In this document: one piece after another, positions 1 to 13,144 of the stretch
Layout of the letters: every line of letters begins with the position of its first letter
Numbering within the stretch: the stretch's first letter is position 1
Assembly (NCBI RefSeq): GCF_047948215.1
Contig: NC_134455.1
Location: 149,526,575-149,590,574 of the forward strand
DNA length: 64,000 nucleotides
Source of the DNA: Lycorma delicatula
Lineage: Eukaryota > Arthropoda > Insecta > Hemiptera > Fulgoridae
Direction: 5' to 3'
Notes under the pieces: model-generated
Told to the model about the DNA's origin: nothing
The model's database searches: none
Seen by the model: only the letters and a program-made list of their open reading frames with translations
Made by a program: the position numbers and the translations under genes

Positions 1-2370
1 ATCTCTAATTTACCCAATCTGAGTGTAAACATATGGAATATTCATTAACATGAATCTGTAGCAACTGTACTTTTAATTAATTTACGTAGCTCATTTGAAA
101 TAAGAAAATTAAATTGCAATAACCAGATGATATTGCTTACCAGCTAAAAAAGCTCATCATACATTATGAAATAAAAAGAAATGAGACCTTTCAAAACATT
201 GTAAGCCTGGAGAATCAGGAATGACAAATTAGTTTAATTTTATAAAAAAATATACCAGAAAGACTACCAGTAAGATTTGCCAAACTATTTGATTGGGATT
301 TATAACTATTTTAAAATACGAAGTGAATAAATTAAACAAAATAATTTTTGCAGGATAAATGTTACCTAAGTGGTAATTTAATACTAGTGATAGACGATTT
401 TAAAAGTAGTAACCCATTAGCTACATTACATAATTAATTTAATATTTCTTAGTTTATAAGATTTAACATTTTTATTTGTGTATTTACGAGTAATTTATAC
501 ACTAATAATTGAAATAAAAATATTGTATTGCCCCTGGAACTACAAGAAAAATCCCTTAACAATAGGTAAAAATTAGCTGGAGAGATATTATCATAATTGT
601 ACTATAAAACATAAAATTGAATGAGTAGTTTGACATCAGAAATAATTATTTTTGAGTATTGGGGCTCAATTAACGTCAATATTCTACCAGGATTAGACTA
701 ACGATATTAGTTAAACATTTTAAAGCTTGTTGTAAAGTAGTAGCAGTAATGTATGGAAAAGCTTCACTTACTCTTCTACACAAGAAAGGAATATTATTTG
801 AAAGCATCTAAAAGAGTGCGCTACCCATCTTTCCATCGCCTCTTATAAGAGCAATAGAAACATAAAAGGATAATCTACCAGCCATTTTTAAGTTGGAATT
901 ATTATTTATTATTACTATATTTTAAATTTTAGGAAATTAATTTAAACTTTATTTCTAAATCAAAATAAAATCTAACATAAATTAGAAGTTATTAATATAA
1001 ATAACATTTGTTCAGAAAATTAATGTTTTTTGGAAGGATGATGAGTTAAGAATATTTTAGGGCAGTCCAAACCTTAAAAAATTCTTCAGATAAAAATCAA
1101 TATTTTATCCCGATTGGTTCCTAAAAAGAACAGGCTTGCTAAATAGATCGCAATAAGAGCTCGTTGGAATGTTACTCATTCCTGTTGTGCTGCATTGTTA
1201 GCCTATTAGCTTTGCTGTAAATAAAGTGATTTGTCCAAGTATTTGCTTGGACTAATCAGATAAATTGCTAGAAAACATTTAACATGAGCTGACCAGCAAA
1301 ACTGATTATAAAAAAATAATACAATTTGTTAAAAGAATATGTATACTGAATAATATAAGAAAACATGTGAATGTAAAGAATAAACAAAATAATTGAAAAA
1401 TACATGATGGATTTAAAAGGCTTTGATAGAAATTATATGAATACAAATTTTTATACCCGTTGAATGAATATTAACACAATTCAGGGATATTTTGACGTAG
1501 TTATGTTTTTTATTTTTATTAGTGCTTTTTAAAAGTTCATTATAAAATTGGTGTGTGTGGAAAAGCACACAATTCATAAAAAAAAGTTGCTAATATTTAA
1601 TTGAATTTTAAATATGTATTAGTGAGATATTTTAATAGGTCCATAATTGTTTGAAAAAGGATTAAAGGATTAGTATGCATGATAAAGTCTTATGTAAAGA
1701 ATTGTTTTGCCGAGTTACACGAAAATAAGTCTATTCTCATACTGGATAAGAATTTTTATTTATTATTAGGAATAAATTTACTACATTTTTTAGAAAGCAC
1801 ATTTGTAAATAAAACCTTATAGATATTTTGCAGTTTTTTATTGGATTTTAATTTGTGTAAGCAATATGAATTAACGATAAACAATGAGATTAAGCCTGAG
1901 CAAAATAAATAAAATACTGAAATAAAGAAATAAACGGAAAGCAAATATAAAGATAATTAGCATAAATATAAAGGACATGAACAGAAGGATTTCGTTCCTT
2001 TAAATGTGCAGAAACTGGCACCTAAGTACAATGAAAGGAAGGTGAAATAATAGTTTACCGTTGTTTAAGTCCTAAAAAGTAAAATTGCAATTTTTATGTT
2101 TGGTCTGTCATATTTTTAATCATGAAGCAACAAGAAATGTAGCTCCTTGTTTGTTGTTAGTTACCACCCACTTCACACGCCCGGTCTAGCCTAACTTCAC
2201 TAATAGCTTTGACCGCATCTCTTAAAACTGTTTTTCACCGACCGTCGCTTCGGTTCATGATTCCAGCAATCTTAACTCGTTCAATTAACACGAGGTACCG
2301 TGCCTTGCATTTTACTTAACTTTCATGCACGTCAAAGCACAAATAGTTACAAACCTCGATCCATAGAAGG
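1..2370. other. AT-rich spacer, no gene seen
   Basis: Stops are dense in all frames and I recognise no protein or repeat. The longest open frame (minus strand, about 1756-1944, 62 codons) is Leu/Phe/Ile/Lys-rich in the way random AT-rich DNA is, and has no family resemblance. A slightly GC-richer patch starts near 2160 and leads into the duplicated segment described next. Confidence 0.6.
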
Positions 2371-2374
2371 TTAC

Positions 2375-2520
2375 CATATCGGGAAGAAAAGAGTGTGTCA
2401 TATCTGGTTATAATAATCAAATCTCTTACCACTGTTTCTCTCCTTTTCACCATCTTTTTCTTTAACCCTCTATCCCGTTCTCTTTCTCCATATCCTTAAT
2501 TTCAACTTTAAAAAATCTCA
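2375..2520 (+). repeat. diverged direct repeat, copy A
   Basis: This segment reads GTGTGTCATATCTGGTTATA, then an AATAATCAAATCT block, then a long C/T-rich tract ending in a CATATCCTTAATT-type motif. The same order of motifs recurs at about 3160-3310, roughly 785 bp downstream and in the same orientation. The similarity is clear by eye over about 140 bp with scattered substitutions and small indels. The origin is unknown: it could be a local segmental duplication or two copies of an unlisted interspersed repeat. Confidence 0.6.
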
Positions 2521-3159
2521 CGATCGAAGTATTATTCGAAATAGCTCTCGTCAATTAATCACAGAACTCATTAACCTTTATCGGTTACTTACACTTTTAT
2601 TGGTGGTATTGGTGGTCAACAAAAATGTGCAGAAATTGGTTGCACGAATAACGTGTAACCGGTTACCTTCTACTAACAAATAGTAATGATTATCATTCTA
2701 ATGATATTAGGTCATCATGTTTCAAATAAAAATTGGACCAAATCGTGAACACAGTTTGCATTAAAACGAGGACCGTGTTAATTAAAAAAGAATGCTCAAA
2801 ATTCAGATAAAATTTATTTATAAAACACTTCATTTGTATATGAAGTAAAAAAATAGGTAAAACAAATAAAAGTCCAGTGTCCCGGTTTTTTGTTAAAATG
2901 TTTGTAAACCCACAAAATTTAATTCATGTAATTTTTAATTTTTGCCTCCGCATTGGTGAAAATGTTCAAGTATAGATGCAGCGGAATTTCCAAATTGTCA
3001 GAAAGTCAATCTTATCAATAACAAGTTACATTTAGGGAACTGTATAGATTGATATACATTTCTGGCAATGCATATTTTTTTGAATGAAAATATTAATTTC
3101 TTAATATTATATTGACGATCTTATTGTATCGCAGTACTTCTGAAATCAATCGACAGTTA

Positions 3160-3310
3160 CCAAGCCGCGAAAGAAACAGGGTGTCATATCTTGTTGTAAT
3201 AATCAAATCTATTGTCACTATCTCTTTCCTTTTATCCCTTTTTTTAATTCTCTCTTCAACTCTCTTTCTTCACATCCTTAATTATTTTTGAAGGTCACAC
3301 TTCTTCCTCA
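3160..3310 (+). repeat. diverged direct repeat, copy B
   Basis: This is the second copy of the segment at about 2375-2520. It shares GTGTCATATCTTGTTGTAAT, the AATAATCAAATCTATT block, the pyrimidine tract and the CACATCCTTAATT end. The flanks diverge on both sides, which places the limits approximately. Confidence 0.6.
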
Positions 3311-3329
3311 CCCCACCGACCTTACCGTG

Positions 3330-4780
3330 ATTATAAGTAAATCTTTGTATAATTGGTTATTGTTTTTTTTTACTCCAAAAGCTCCAAAAATTGGTCACTG
3401 TAATTGGTAATTCGACTATTAATATTTTAAATTCAAATACGATATTTTTAAGATGAATTTTTTGTGAGTTAATATTTACAGCTTATCTCTGTACTTTATC
3501 TTGTAAATTAATTAAAATTCAACACCATCGCTTTTTATTCAGATTTTTAAGTTTGATGTTCTTCTGTTATCTAAAACAACAGTAACTCAGCAAATAAGCC
3601 GAAGTTTGAAAGGCTATTTTGATAATTATGCTTGAAATTTATTTGAACAAATGTTCACAGTTTTATAAAATTACACACTGTTTATTAATAAATATACCGG
3701 TATTCAGCAAGAATCTAAAAATTATACTAGTTTATGATTTCAAAAATATATAGGTTGGTCCGAAGTTTGCGCTGTCTGTAATTAGTTGTTATAAAAAATT
3801 CAATGAACAAATCATATTTCTAGGCGCCTGTTAAATAGTAATTACTTTTTCGTAATTCCTATTTAAAGTAATTTTTGTTGAATATACCTAATGGTAATTT
3901 TAAAGTATCTATTGAAAGACAAAAAAGAATAAAACCTGGCGTTCTTTATCAGTGCGTACCGAATAAAGGATTTGTACTGACATCGATCAAAAAGGGTTGC
4001 TTAAATAGTAAACCGAAAGAGCCGTTGTTTGAACAAGGTGGAAAATAATACGCCGTAAAAATGCGAACAGCAGATTTCTAAAAATAGGATTACGAGAGTG
4101 TAATTAACGACGCATTTTGATAAACATACAGACTTATATTTTCAGAATATATTCTCGATAATGTTTACAACTAAACACCGAGTTCAGTACAATTGAAAGT
4201 ATTAGCATATGTTTTTAGTATTATAAAATTTTAACATTATACTTCAGCTCTAAAACAAATTTACAAGGTTTTAATATTTATTTATTTTGTCTTTTGTATT
4301 TTAAAAAGCGCTAAAACTGAAACACAAAAAAGAGCTCCAAAATTCATTTCTTATTCGTAATTTATGCGAAAAAATTATAAAATTTGCATCCGAACGTCAA
4401 TCAGTAGTTGCCGGAGTGAATGAATAAATACACACTGGACATAATAGTATCAGCAAAAATACGTTTACAATAAGATGTATATTTAGATTAACATGGTTTA
4501 TTTTTAAAATTAGGAATTATTAAGTAAATTTAACTTTAAAAAAAGATTTTTTTAATATTATTCTATTAAAAATGATTATTTGAGCAGAGTTTATTGCAAA
4601 ATTATTTTTGATTTCTAAAATTTAAGTTAAATAATTGTCAGTTTAGTAATGTAGAAAATTAGTAAGAAAAATTTGATATTTGTTTCTAATTCCTGTAACA
4701 TAGGATTTTACTAATCTAACTACATTTATTACACCTTGAAACAAATATCATTACACACTTTTAATATTTATTTTATTAAA
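3330..4780. other. AT-rich spacer, nothing recognised
   Basis: No open frame of note and no recognised repeat. A short TATAGGTTGGTCCGAAGTTT stretch near 3752 resembles the start of some mariner inverted repeats, but no transposase-like translation follows it, so I do not call an element. Confidence 0.5.
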
Positions 4781-4839
4781 TTTATATATATATATTTACA
4801 CACACGCGCACGCGTGCGTGCATACACACACACACACAC
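4781..4839. repeat. TA then CA/CG compound microsatellite
   Basis: A short (TA)n run passes into an alternating purine-pyrimidine tract (CACACGCGCACGCGTGCGTG and then (CA)n). Such alternating tracts can adopt left-handed DNA, but no function is implied here. Confidence 0.9.
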
Positions 4840-5900
4840 TATCGTATAGCAGTTAAAAGACTATGCCGTTTTCACTCATATTTGGTGTAACGATACAAAT
4901 ATTGTTGTATATAATGTAGAATAAGGATCGATATTATCGTGTTGCTTATCATATAATGTTTCGCTGGATCGTGTAATCTACACCACCATCAATAGTAAAC
5001 AAATACTATATCATAGAGTATAAAACTTATCACTTAGTTTTGGATGATGGAATTCTAATTATCATAATTCCAGGCAATTTGAGAAAGAAGAATCAATGAA
5101 TTTATAGCATTCAAAATTCTTTAGCAATGAAAAAGTTATAAAATGTACACGTGTGTGTTTTTTACTGTACCGGTATACTATAAAGATCAATTGTATAGGC
5201 TTTTGTATTAAAAGAATCTTTATAAATCTTTTCACACAAGCTTGAAAAATTATTTATTGTCCAATTATCAATATCGGCCTCTAAACCTTATTATATAGCC
5301 ATCCGGTAGTCGCTGAGTGAACGTACGGAAGTGGAAAAATTAGTGCCAACATTTATTACTAATTATCAATATGACTACTCGTAACTCGCAATTATGTGAA
5401 GAGTGAAAAGTAAATTTTGTATATTCGCTTTCTCACCCATTATTTTACTTTCTCACAAACGTATCTTGGAAAATAAAAAGTGTAAAACATATACAGAATT
5501 CAAAGAAAAAACAGACGTTTTAAAAAAATAATAAATTATCCTAGTGGTATTATTTAAACAGTGTTATAAAACCCTAAAAGAACGGTTGAGTCTTGGTTCA
5601 GTTGTTCAGAAGAAAGTATCTGAAGTAATACAGAGGCAAAAATAAGAAATGCCATTAATATATATACTGAATTCAAGGAGTTAAAGAGCTAAGAAAGAGC
5701 GGCTAATTATTCCCATAATTAAGCGTACGAATGTTTGATCAGGCAACAGTTGCCTCCCACAGGTATGTTTGGATGCCAGATAATTATGATTTTCACCCAT
5801 ATTTCAAATCTTGTATGGGTTCATGTTTGTATACAATATGTGTATGGGTTCAGGGTAGTATTATATATTATGGATTCAGATTGTACGTTGGCTAACGAAA
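4840..5900. other. AT-rich spacer, nothing recognised
   Basis: No gene or repeat family was recognised on either strand. The region ends in the long CA repeat. Confidence 0.5.
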
Positions 5901-5902
5901 GT

Positions 5903-5907
5903 ACACA

Positions 5908-6002
<95 letters not shown>
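5903..6002. repeat. long (CA)n-(TA)n microsatellite
   Basis: About 78 bp of nearly uninterrupted CA units is followed directly by about 22 bp of TA. Open frames of 95 and 61 codons over it translate to poly-Thr-His and poly-Cys-Val and are artefacts of the repeat. It is likely length-polymorphic. Confidence 0.97.
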
Positions 6003-6003
<1 letters not shown>

Positions 6004-6313
6004 CACACGTATTAATATGTAAATAAAAATTAATACAGATTAAAATATATTTTTTATAACCTAATTAGAATAGATTTTTAACATTATAAAACGTCAGAAA
6101 TATGCAATTTATTTGAATTGTGATGGAATTTTAGCACGAATCTCATGCTTAAAATTTTTTATTTAAATAATATTTTGAATACAAACTAATTTTGAATACT
6201 GATTCGACAAGTTATTTCTGTCAATTATAAGATCATATTTGTTACTAAGCTATAAGCAACCGGTAGATTATACCAATTTTATAATTAAAAAATTCTGATA
6301 TAAACACCACATG

Positions 6314-6895
6314 ACTTCCTTGTACGCCTATTAAATTACAATACACATTTATAAAAGTATATAAATTATTTCACTAAAAACTTGTGATAATTTCCATATT
6401 TTTTCTTATCTTTATTATTGAATTATTATTTATTGTAAAACTTATTTTATAATCAGAGGTTAATAATTAAGTTAAAAAAAAGGAAATGAAGTCGGATTCG
6501 AAACCGATGTGTCTTCCCCTTGTAAGATACAAATATTTCATTAATTAAAATTCAATTTGGCTATAACTCTGGAATAAATGAAAATAGTACCGCTTATATT
6601 ATATCGTTGAAAAGCTCTCAATGAGGGCTTTTTTTGGACACTTTTGGTCAATTCGATTGCAATCAAAAAGGGAGGTGCATAACTAGATGTTATAACAGTC
6701 CTGAATCCAAAATTTCAACATCCTACGGCTAATCGTTTTTGAGTTATGCAACATACATACGTACGTACTAACGTCACGCCGAAACTAGTGAAATGGATTC
6801 AGGGATGGTCAAAATGGATATTTATGTTGAAATATGAAAACTAAAATTTTTCGCGATCTTAATATTTTCTTTATTTCGTAAAAAATAAGTAAAAA
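6314..6895 (+). mobile_element. non-autonomous DNA element, ACTTCCTTG family, copy 1
   Basis: The left end reads ACTTCCTTGTACGCCTATTA. The body contains TCCAAAATTTCAACATCCTA, CATACATACGTACGTAC, GACGTCACG-like, CCGAAACTAGT and ATTCAGGGATGGT motifs, in the same order as the copy at 37911-38989. The right end is degraded (TTATTTCGTAAAAAATAAGT) but aligns with the intact right end of copy 2, which mirrors the left end. It holds no open frame. I infer a terminal-inverted-repeat element mobilised in trans. The shared motif order is seen directly; the family assignment is inference. Confidence 0.65.
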
Positions 6896-6899
6896 CGTC

Positions 6900-9835
6900 T
6901 AACAGATTCGCATGATTTTTCGTATAACAGAGTAAATCAGCCTATTAATAAGTATATCAGAGTTCTTGAGTATTGATTAGATATTGTCTGGAAAAAAAAA
7001 ACATTTTCACGTTAAATCATAGTAGCTTATTATTTCTGTAAGCAACTTATAAAATTATTTAAATCCTTCTGATCAACGGTGATAATATACAATTTTTTTA
7101 ACGCCGATAATTAAAAAGTATACTCAAATGGAATCTTATTTTATACATCAACAAAAGTAGATTTTATTTAATTCAAACAATTTTCAAATCGGTTATAACT
7201 TTCAGAACTCAAGGGTTTTATTTTCGGAACTGTAGGAAATACTTAATAGCTATATACCAAATCATATTTCTTTACCGTTGACTTAAATAACTTGAACTAA
7301 GCACTGAGGATATGTTTCCTTGTAGGTATTGACCAAGCATAACTCGTTCACTCCAAGTTATGAAATATGGACTATAACAAGTAGTTAATACATTAATATA
7401 TTGTATTATGTTCCGATGACGGGATAAAGTCTGTCGTAATGTCTTACTTTTTATTTGTAACAACTTCTTCAATGTTTGCTTCTTCCTTTTTAAAAAAATT
7501 TTGTTTTTATAATAAAATAATGCTTCTACAGTCTGTTTTTAAGACTTCGTAATAAAACTGATTATCGGGTATATAAATTAAACTAGTCGGTTGATTTATT
7601 CCTGTCATTAATTCAAACTTAAGCGCTTCAAATATTTCCATTGAGGTCACAATCACCGTATCGATTATAGACTTTCTCGCCTGAAAGTTATTTTACTAAA
7701 AGAAAACATTTAGTTCCTTAAAATTTTAAGAAAGTTTAAAAATGCTTTTCTATATTTCATAGAGTTTTTCGGTTATTATTACCAGCCTACGATAGAAATT
7801 TCACCTCTTGGTCCCATCTTGAACCAACTTCAGTTTTATTTTCATACATTTTGTTATAATTATCGAAGTATAAATTCTCATTCCAATCTCCTTTTTTTTA
7901 TTAAATAACCGAAACAATTTAATTTTTTAATATGTATTCTACCCTTTCATTTTTACATAACAGTTTAATTTCCGTTCTTATATTGATAATACGTAATTTA
8001 ATTTAACATCGATGTCATTGCTAATGCATATATTCTTTAATTCCACTACATTAAAGAAGCATTTTCATCAGTAAATGATCGTGTATCATCATATTACTTC
8101 AACGGCAGATTATTGACACAACCCTACCTCTTAGTGGTAGTTAACGATACAGACTGAACGACAAATTTCAAATGCATTCCATGGATTTAAAATAATCTCT
8201 TTTTTTTTACTAAAATTAACAAATCGAGCTGTGCACTAAATTGAATTAATAAAGCAAATGAAAATAAAAGTAAATAGTCGTATACACCCACAAGGCGGTA
8301 ACTCTGCGCTTGAAGCTTAACATAATCAAAGCTCTTCTTACACTCTGAAACACAACAGTCAGAATTTGATCAAATTACTAAGTAAATAATAGCATCTAAA
8401 TAACTGAATCCTCTTTGAAACGGAAAAAGAAAGACTTTCATCTATTAAATAAAGTCAACTATTATGGTAAAATTTAGTGACAAACCTCACCATTTGCAAG
8501 TAATGGTAAGGTAATAAACCACTTTAACTAAAAGATAAATCTTGGTAAAAATTATAATCTGTAGTTTCAGAATTAAAATTAATTATTTATGGTTAGTAAT
8601 ACGTTATAATTTAATATTAATGCTTTGTACATACCAAGTAAAATTTTATAAAATTGCATTTATGATGCTAATTCTTGTAAGAAAACTAAGCAATAATTTT
8701 TACCTGTTAAAGAATAAAAAATAATTTGTTGTATTTTTCTATTTACGAAAGAGAAATTTCATGAACGATTCCAATCGATGTGTGATCGGTAATCATTTTA
8801 CTTGTTATTAATAGTGTTATGTAGTGGGCACTCACAGATAAAAATAATGACAATATAGAATCTATGTAGCTATTATTAATTCACAGTTATAATTTATTAG
8901 CCGTAATTAATTTATTTGGTAATGAGGAATAAAGAGTAAGGATAAACCATTTTTTTAAATTGTTAAAGAATTTTTCTCCATAGATATTTTATTTTCTGTA
9001 TTTAATGTTTAATAAACTGGTTAATTAAAATACATTCAAACTCAATCGTGTGGTTTTAAAAAAAATTATAAATCGATAAAAGCTGCTTGAAAAATATGAT
9101 GTACTATAGGAATAAAAAATTAATAAATACTAATTAATCGCATTAATTAATACGTTAAACTGCTCAGTTAAAAAAAAATGAAACCATTTTAATGCAGGGT
9201 TGTTTTTGCTTGTAGACATGGAAATATGTTTAGTCGTTCTTTACTTAAAAAAAAGTTGTTTTAAGAAATCTACGTTAAGCCATCCCTGGTGGCGTTTAAA
9301 CGTCCTATGATAAGACCCTTTTTAGAATAAATGAGCAAGTATTTATTAAAAGACGAAGTTTCGTTTTAAAAAAAAAAAAAAAATCACTGCTGCCTTTTCT
9401 TTCCCTATCTGTGATAACTCTTTTAATAAGTGTCGGCTTAAAAGTCGAAGTTTCGAGGCATTTGAATTTCTATAATATGACAGTGGTGGCATATTTGACA
9501 ATTAAGTTAACGTTACTTTCAATTTTTTAAACATTAAAAGACAACTGCTAGTAACGCTGTTATAGCAAGAGGCAGGGAAAGATGTAATTAATCTGGGAGG
9601 ATGATATCCAGGGATTAAGGGAAGAAAAAGACAAGAAATCCCTCATTTAAATTGCTGTACTCCCTTTCTTCTCCTTGTGGAAGACGCTATCCCTGCACCA
9701 TATGCGCCCAGTAAACAGTGCCTTAAAGGGCACTTTAATTATTCTACGCTAACCAATTACCCGGCAAATTTGTCTTCTGCCGCCCGATTGCAGATTAAAA
9801 ACAAAAAGTGAAAATTTATTACTTACTTTTGTCCC
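6900..9835. other. AT-rich spacer, nothing recognised
   Basis: No recognisable gene. It contains a poly(A) run near 9368-9383. From about 9540 to 9790 there is a GC-richer, punctuated stretch that includes the palindrome AGTGCCTTAAAGGGCACT (about 9719-9736). This could be regulatory, but nothing in the sequence proves it. Confidence 0.45.
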
Positions 9836-9837
9836 TC

Positions 9838-10070
9838 CCCCACACACCCCGCTCTTTCAGCATCTTACAAGAATCTTTCTCTCTCATTCTTCCTCTTTCT
9901 CTCTCGTCGCATATATCTTTCTCTTCTCATCCCTCACTCTATCTTATCTTATCTCCCTTTACAAAACACTTGTCAACTATCTTTATCCACCATATATCAC
10001 ATTGTCCTGCATTGTTACTTTATCTCTTTCCTTTTCTTTTCTTGTTTTTACACAACTTGAACAGCTTTTA
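9838..10070 (+). repeat. pyrimidine-rich tract
   Basis: A strongly C/T-biased plus strand (TCTTTCTCTCTCATTCTTCC and similar) runs for about 200 bp. The 87-codon open frame across it is Ser/Leu/Pro-rich only because of the pyrimidine bias, so I do not call it coding. Confidence 0.7.
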
Positions 10071-10856
10071 ACTGTTGCTAACACTTTACGCAGTTAATTA
10101 CCATTATATTACACGTTCTATTCACTTGTTTATCAATTTAACCTTTCGTATACTTTAATTAAAGCAATAAGTCTTTTGTAAGAAACAAATCTAATTCAAT
10201 TTAACGTTAACACTAAGATTCCTCGAAGTTAATTACTTTACTTTATATAAATAATTTAACTATAATCTCAACAAATTTTTAATTTTATCTCAGAATTAGG
10301 TCATATAATTTTCTTGTTTCTATTTAGAAACTCAATGACTTGTTTCAATAATGATTACGAATTAAAAATTTTAGGCATAATTTCCAGCCGCTTCAGCCAT
10401 TCTAGAGCTCGTATGTTATCCGTTCTGAGTTTCTTATCTTAAATAATCAAAAAGACGAGAACTACAAATTATAATTTGCTTAATTCTTTCCTGTAGTAGG
10501 CAGGATGAAAGTACCTTCACATCAACGTCCTTTCCATAGAGATATTGGTATTTGAAGTATACGAAAGAATAAATCGTCTAAAGATAGTAGAAAAATTTAA
10601 TCGCTATGAATTGGGTAAATCACGGGTAATTATATGTACACTGATCTGCCCTTTATTGATGATAATAACCTCATTAATAAACAAGTTTTACCATTTTTTC
10701 AAAACTAAATTTTTGTAACATAGTGTAGCATAGATGCGAAATATCTACCGAAAAATAGTTTTTTTCTTATTTTTAACAACATAAATTGTACTAAATACTG
10801 GCTTTGATAGAAATATTTGCAAATACCTTCTAATAATAGCAATTTTTTTTAAACTT

Positions 10857-10948
10857 TTCAATTTGAAGTATTGATAGTTATATTTAACCTGACACGACAG
10901 TAAATGCACTGTGAGACCGATTTAATTGAAATCTATATTCGCGTTGAG
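10857..10948 (+). repeat. short dispersed repeat, copy A
   Basis: This shares TTCAATYTGAAGNRTTGAT, ATTTAACYTGACACRAC, GAGACCGAT/CAGACCGAT and CGCRTTGAG blocks with 11766-11853 in the same orientation. The two copies bracket a LINE-derived segment about 800 bp long. The identity of the repeat is unknown. Confidence 0.6.
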
Positions 10949-11039
10949 TTGCACTAGTCCATTGCTACGAAACCAAGACTTAAGGCCAAGAATAAGGCTA
11001 CAAAATAAAGACATTGTTTATACCCTTTCTGTTTTGCAG

Positions 11040-11460
11040 TGTGTTGTAGAATCATCGATTCTCATAGAATCGACCGGCAAAAACTGAAAGCATTCAAGGC
11101 GTGGCTTGTACCGTATTTCAGAAACTCTTAAAAGTATCACGTGACGTCGCTGGAGTCATCAGGAAGATTACTAGATTACTTAGTTGGAAAGATCACCACT
11201 TAAGCATCTGTTTATCATTAAGAGGAAAAAATTGAGTATTTTGGCTATATCATGCGCAATCCTATGAGGTATGAACTTTTAAGGTGGTTCTTCAAAAGAA
11301 GATGAGAAAATTCGAAAGACGGAAGTTTTTTGCTTAAAGATATACGATCTTGTTTCAACACAATAACTGTAGAGCTGCATCTAAGAACAGTAAACAAAAT
11401 TAAGACCGTCTTATGGATTAGTAACATCTGGTAGCATATAGGCATAAGAAAAAATATATA
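11040..11460 (+). pseudogene. LINE ORF2 C-terminal fragment
   Basis: The plus-strand translation from about 11224 gives EKIEYFGYIMRNP followed by RYELLR. This is the well-known motif just before the C-terminus of ORF2 in a class of insect LINEs whose endonuclease and reverse transcriptase frames also occur near 26, 60 and 63.4 kb here. Upstream, DRQKLKAFKAW matches the 'EAFEMWCYRRILRI' type region in a decayed state. Downstream, KDIRSCFNTITVEL, VNKIKTV and ISNI-like segments continue the match in shifted frames. A stop after FFKRR and several frameshifts show it is dead. I cannot name the clade; an RTE- or CR1-like group is possible. Confidence 0.6.
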
Positions 11461-11765
11461 ATTATTACAATGAAAAGAATCTTCAAATGTTAAAAAGACA
11501 AGACGTAGTAATTTTATGGACAAAAAATATATTTATTTTTTTAGAATAGTTGAAAGTTTATTCAGTTGATTAGATATTGAATGTTGTACAAATATCTGAT
11601 CGAGATCATATTAAGTTGTTCTACCCGTCAGCATTCACTTTTTGAATAATAAAATTAAAATAAGGTTTTTAGATTAAAAAATTGTAAATTACAATCCAAA
11701 GAGACCAAATGAATAGCTGTCAGTAGAAACTATAACTCTGGCCACACTTAGATACTGAAAAATGT

Positions 11766-11853
11766 TTCAATCTGAAGAGTTGATCGTTACATTTAACTTG
11801 ACACAACTAAACGTACATCAGACCGATAAATTGAAATCAATAGTCGCATTGAG
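11766..11853 (+). repeat. short dispersed repeat, copy B
   Basis: This is the second copy of the block at 10857-10948. It sits inside a 68-codon open frame (about 11762-11968) that has no recognised domain, and copy A has no matching open frame, so coding potential is unlikely. Confidence 0.6.
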
Positions 11854-11969
11854 AAAGCCAGCTATGCAGATCGGTTTAATGATTTTAAAGAAATACCTAA
11901 AATATAATAGGAAGAAATTATTTATTAGAAAGGTTACAGATGCTGTTTTTGCAGCAAGTGGTAGATAAA

Positions 11970-13140
11970 TTCATATTTGGAGAAACCTGAGCTTTCAATT
12001 CAAGCTAACAAAGAATATCAAAATCTAGACATTAATCTGAAATTAAGAGTTATTTTACAAATAAATAAAAATCTGTTTGTAAAAAAAAATTGTAATTCTT
12101 TTGAAGTAAATCAGCTTATCCATTTATATATCGAATTAATATAATTTTCAATTGATTATCATTTTGATATCAATTGGACTTTTGGACATTCAAACTGGAC
12201 TTTTCTTTAATATACTCTTTTGTATATGAATCTGTATATGGTGGTTTAATTCCTCCCTTTTTGCATTGACAGTAAGAATTTATACTTTTTACATTTGAAC
12301 TATCTTTTCCAACGGTTGTAGTTAGCAATTACGCAAGGAAAATTAGAATAATATCTTTGTACTATTTTCCCGGATTAGAATGCAGTTGAATAAATTGAAT
12401 ATGATGGTTTGAATAATTTGATGGAAAATTCAATATGAGAATAATTTTTTCACGAACACCTGAATTTCAAAGTTTGTTTAAATTAGGGTCTTTTCCTTAT
12501 GAAAAATATTTTTCATACGTAAAGATGTCCTCTGTGGGTCAGTTCAGCCTGTTAATAAACGTACAGAGATATATGTTATAGTAGTTTTTTTAATATTCCT
12601 ACATGGCTTGTTTTTATTCTACGATGTGCATAAAAATAAATTTTTACAGATAACTTTGTTTATATATTGACTCTGAAGAGTTTAAAATGATTAAATTCTT
12701 TTACTTTTCACCGCAAAAGTTTTGTAAATGTATTAACCGCTTAGGTTTATTCAATTTTTAAAAGAAAATTAAAATGCCAGAATTACATAAATCAGAAGTT
12801 ATAAAATGCTTATTTTATTCAGAAGATTTTTTATTAAAATTACTTATTTTCATAAGTAGATGGAATCAGGTTATTAGTATTAATATCTAAATACCCCTTT
12901 GGTCTTAAAACTGCTAGCACTACATGAATGTGTAATTTGGACAAGGTCTTATTTTTTTTGTTAAGAAACAGAACGTTTTTTTAGTTATAATGATCATCCG
13001 GTTATTTTAAACAAGTATGCAGATTTTTAGCCTTTAACGCTATTATAATTTTCGAATGCATGATATACAAAATGTAAAGAATCCTGCAGTGCTGTCAGAT
13101 TCGCTGCGTGTTCAGGTTATTGAAACATTATTCCAAATTA
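11970..13140. other. AT-rich spacer, nothing recognised
   Basis: No coding frame or repeat family was recognised. A minor local echo (TTGGACTTTTGGACATTC and CTGGACTTTTC near 12174-12207) is the only structure noticed. Confidence 0.45.
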
Positions 13141-13144
13141 TTAC

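Noticed and set aside
3752..3775. Mariner-like end TATAGGTTGGTCCGAAGTTT
   Set aside because: No partner end and no transposase-like translation within the next 1.5 kb.
5735..6022. 95-codon plus-strand open frame and 61-codon minus-strand frame
   Set aside because: Both are produced by the (CA)n-(TA)n microsatellite, giving Thr-His and Cys-Val repeats with no coding signature.
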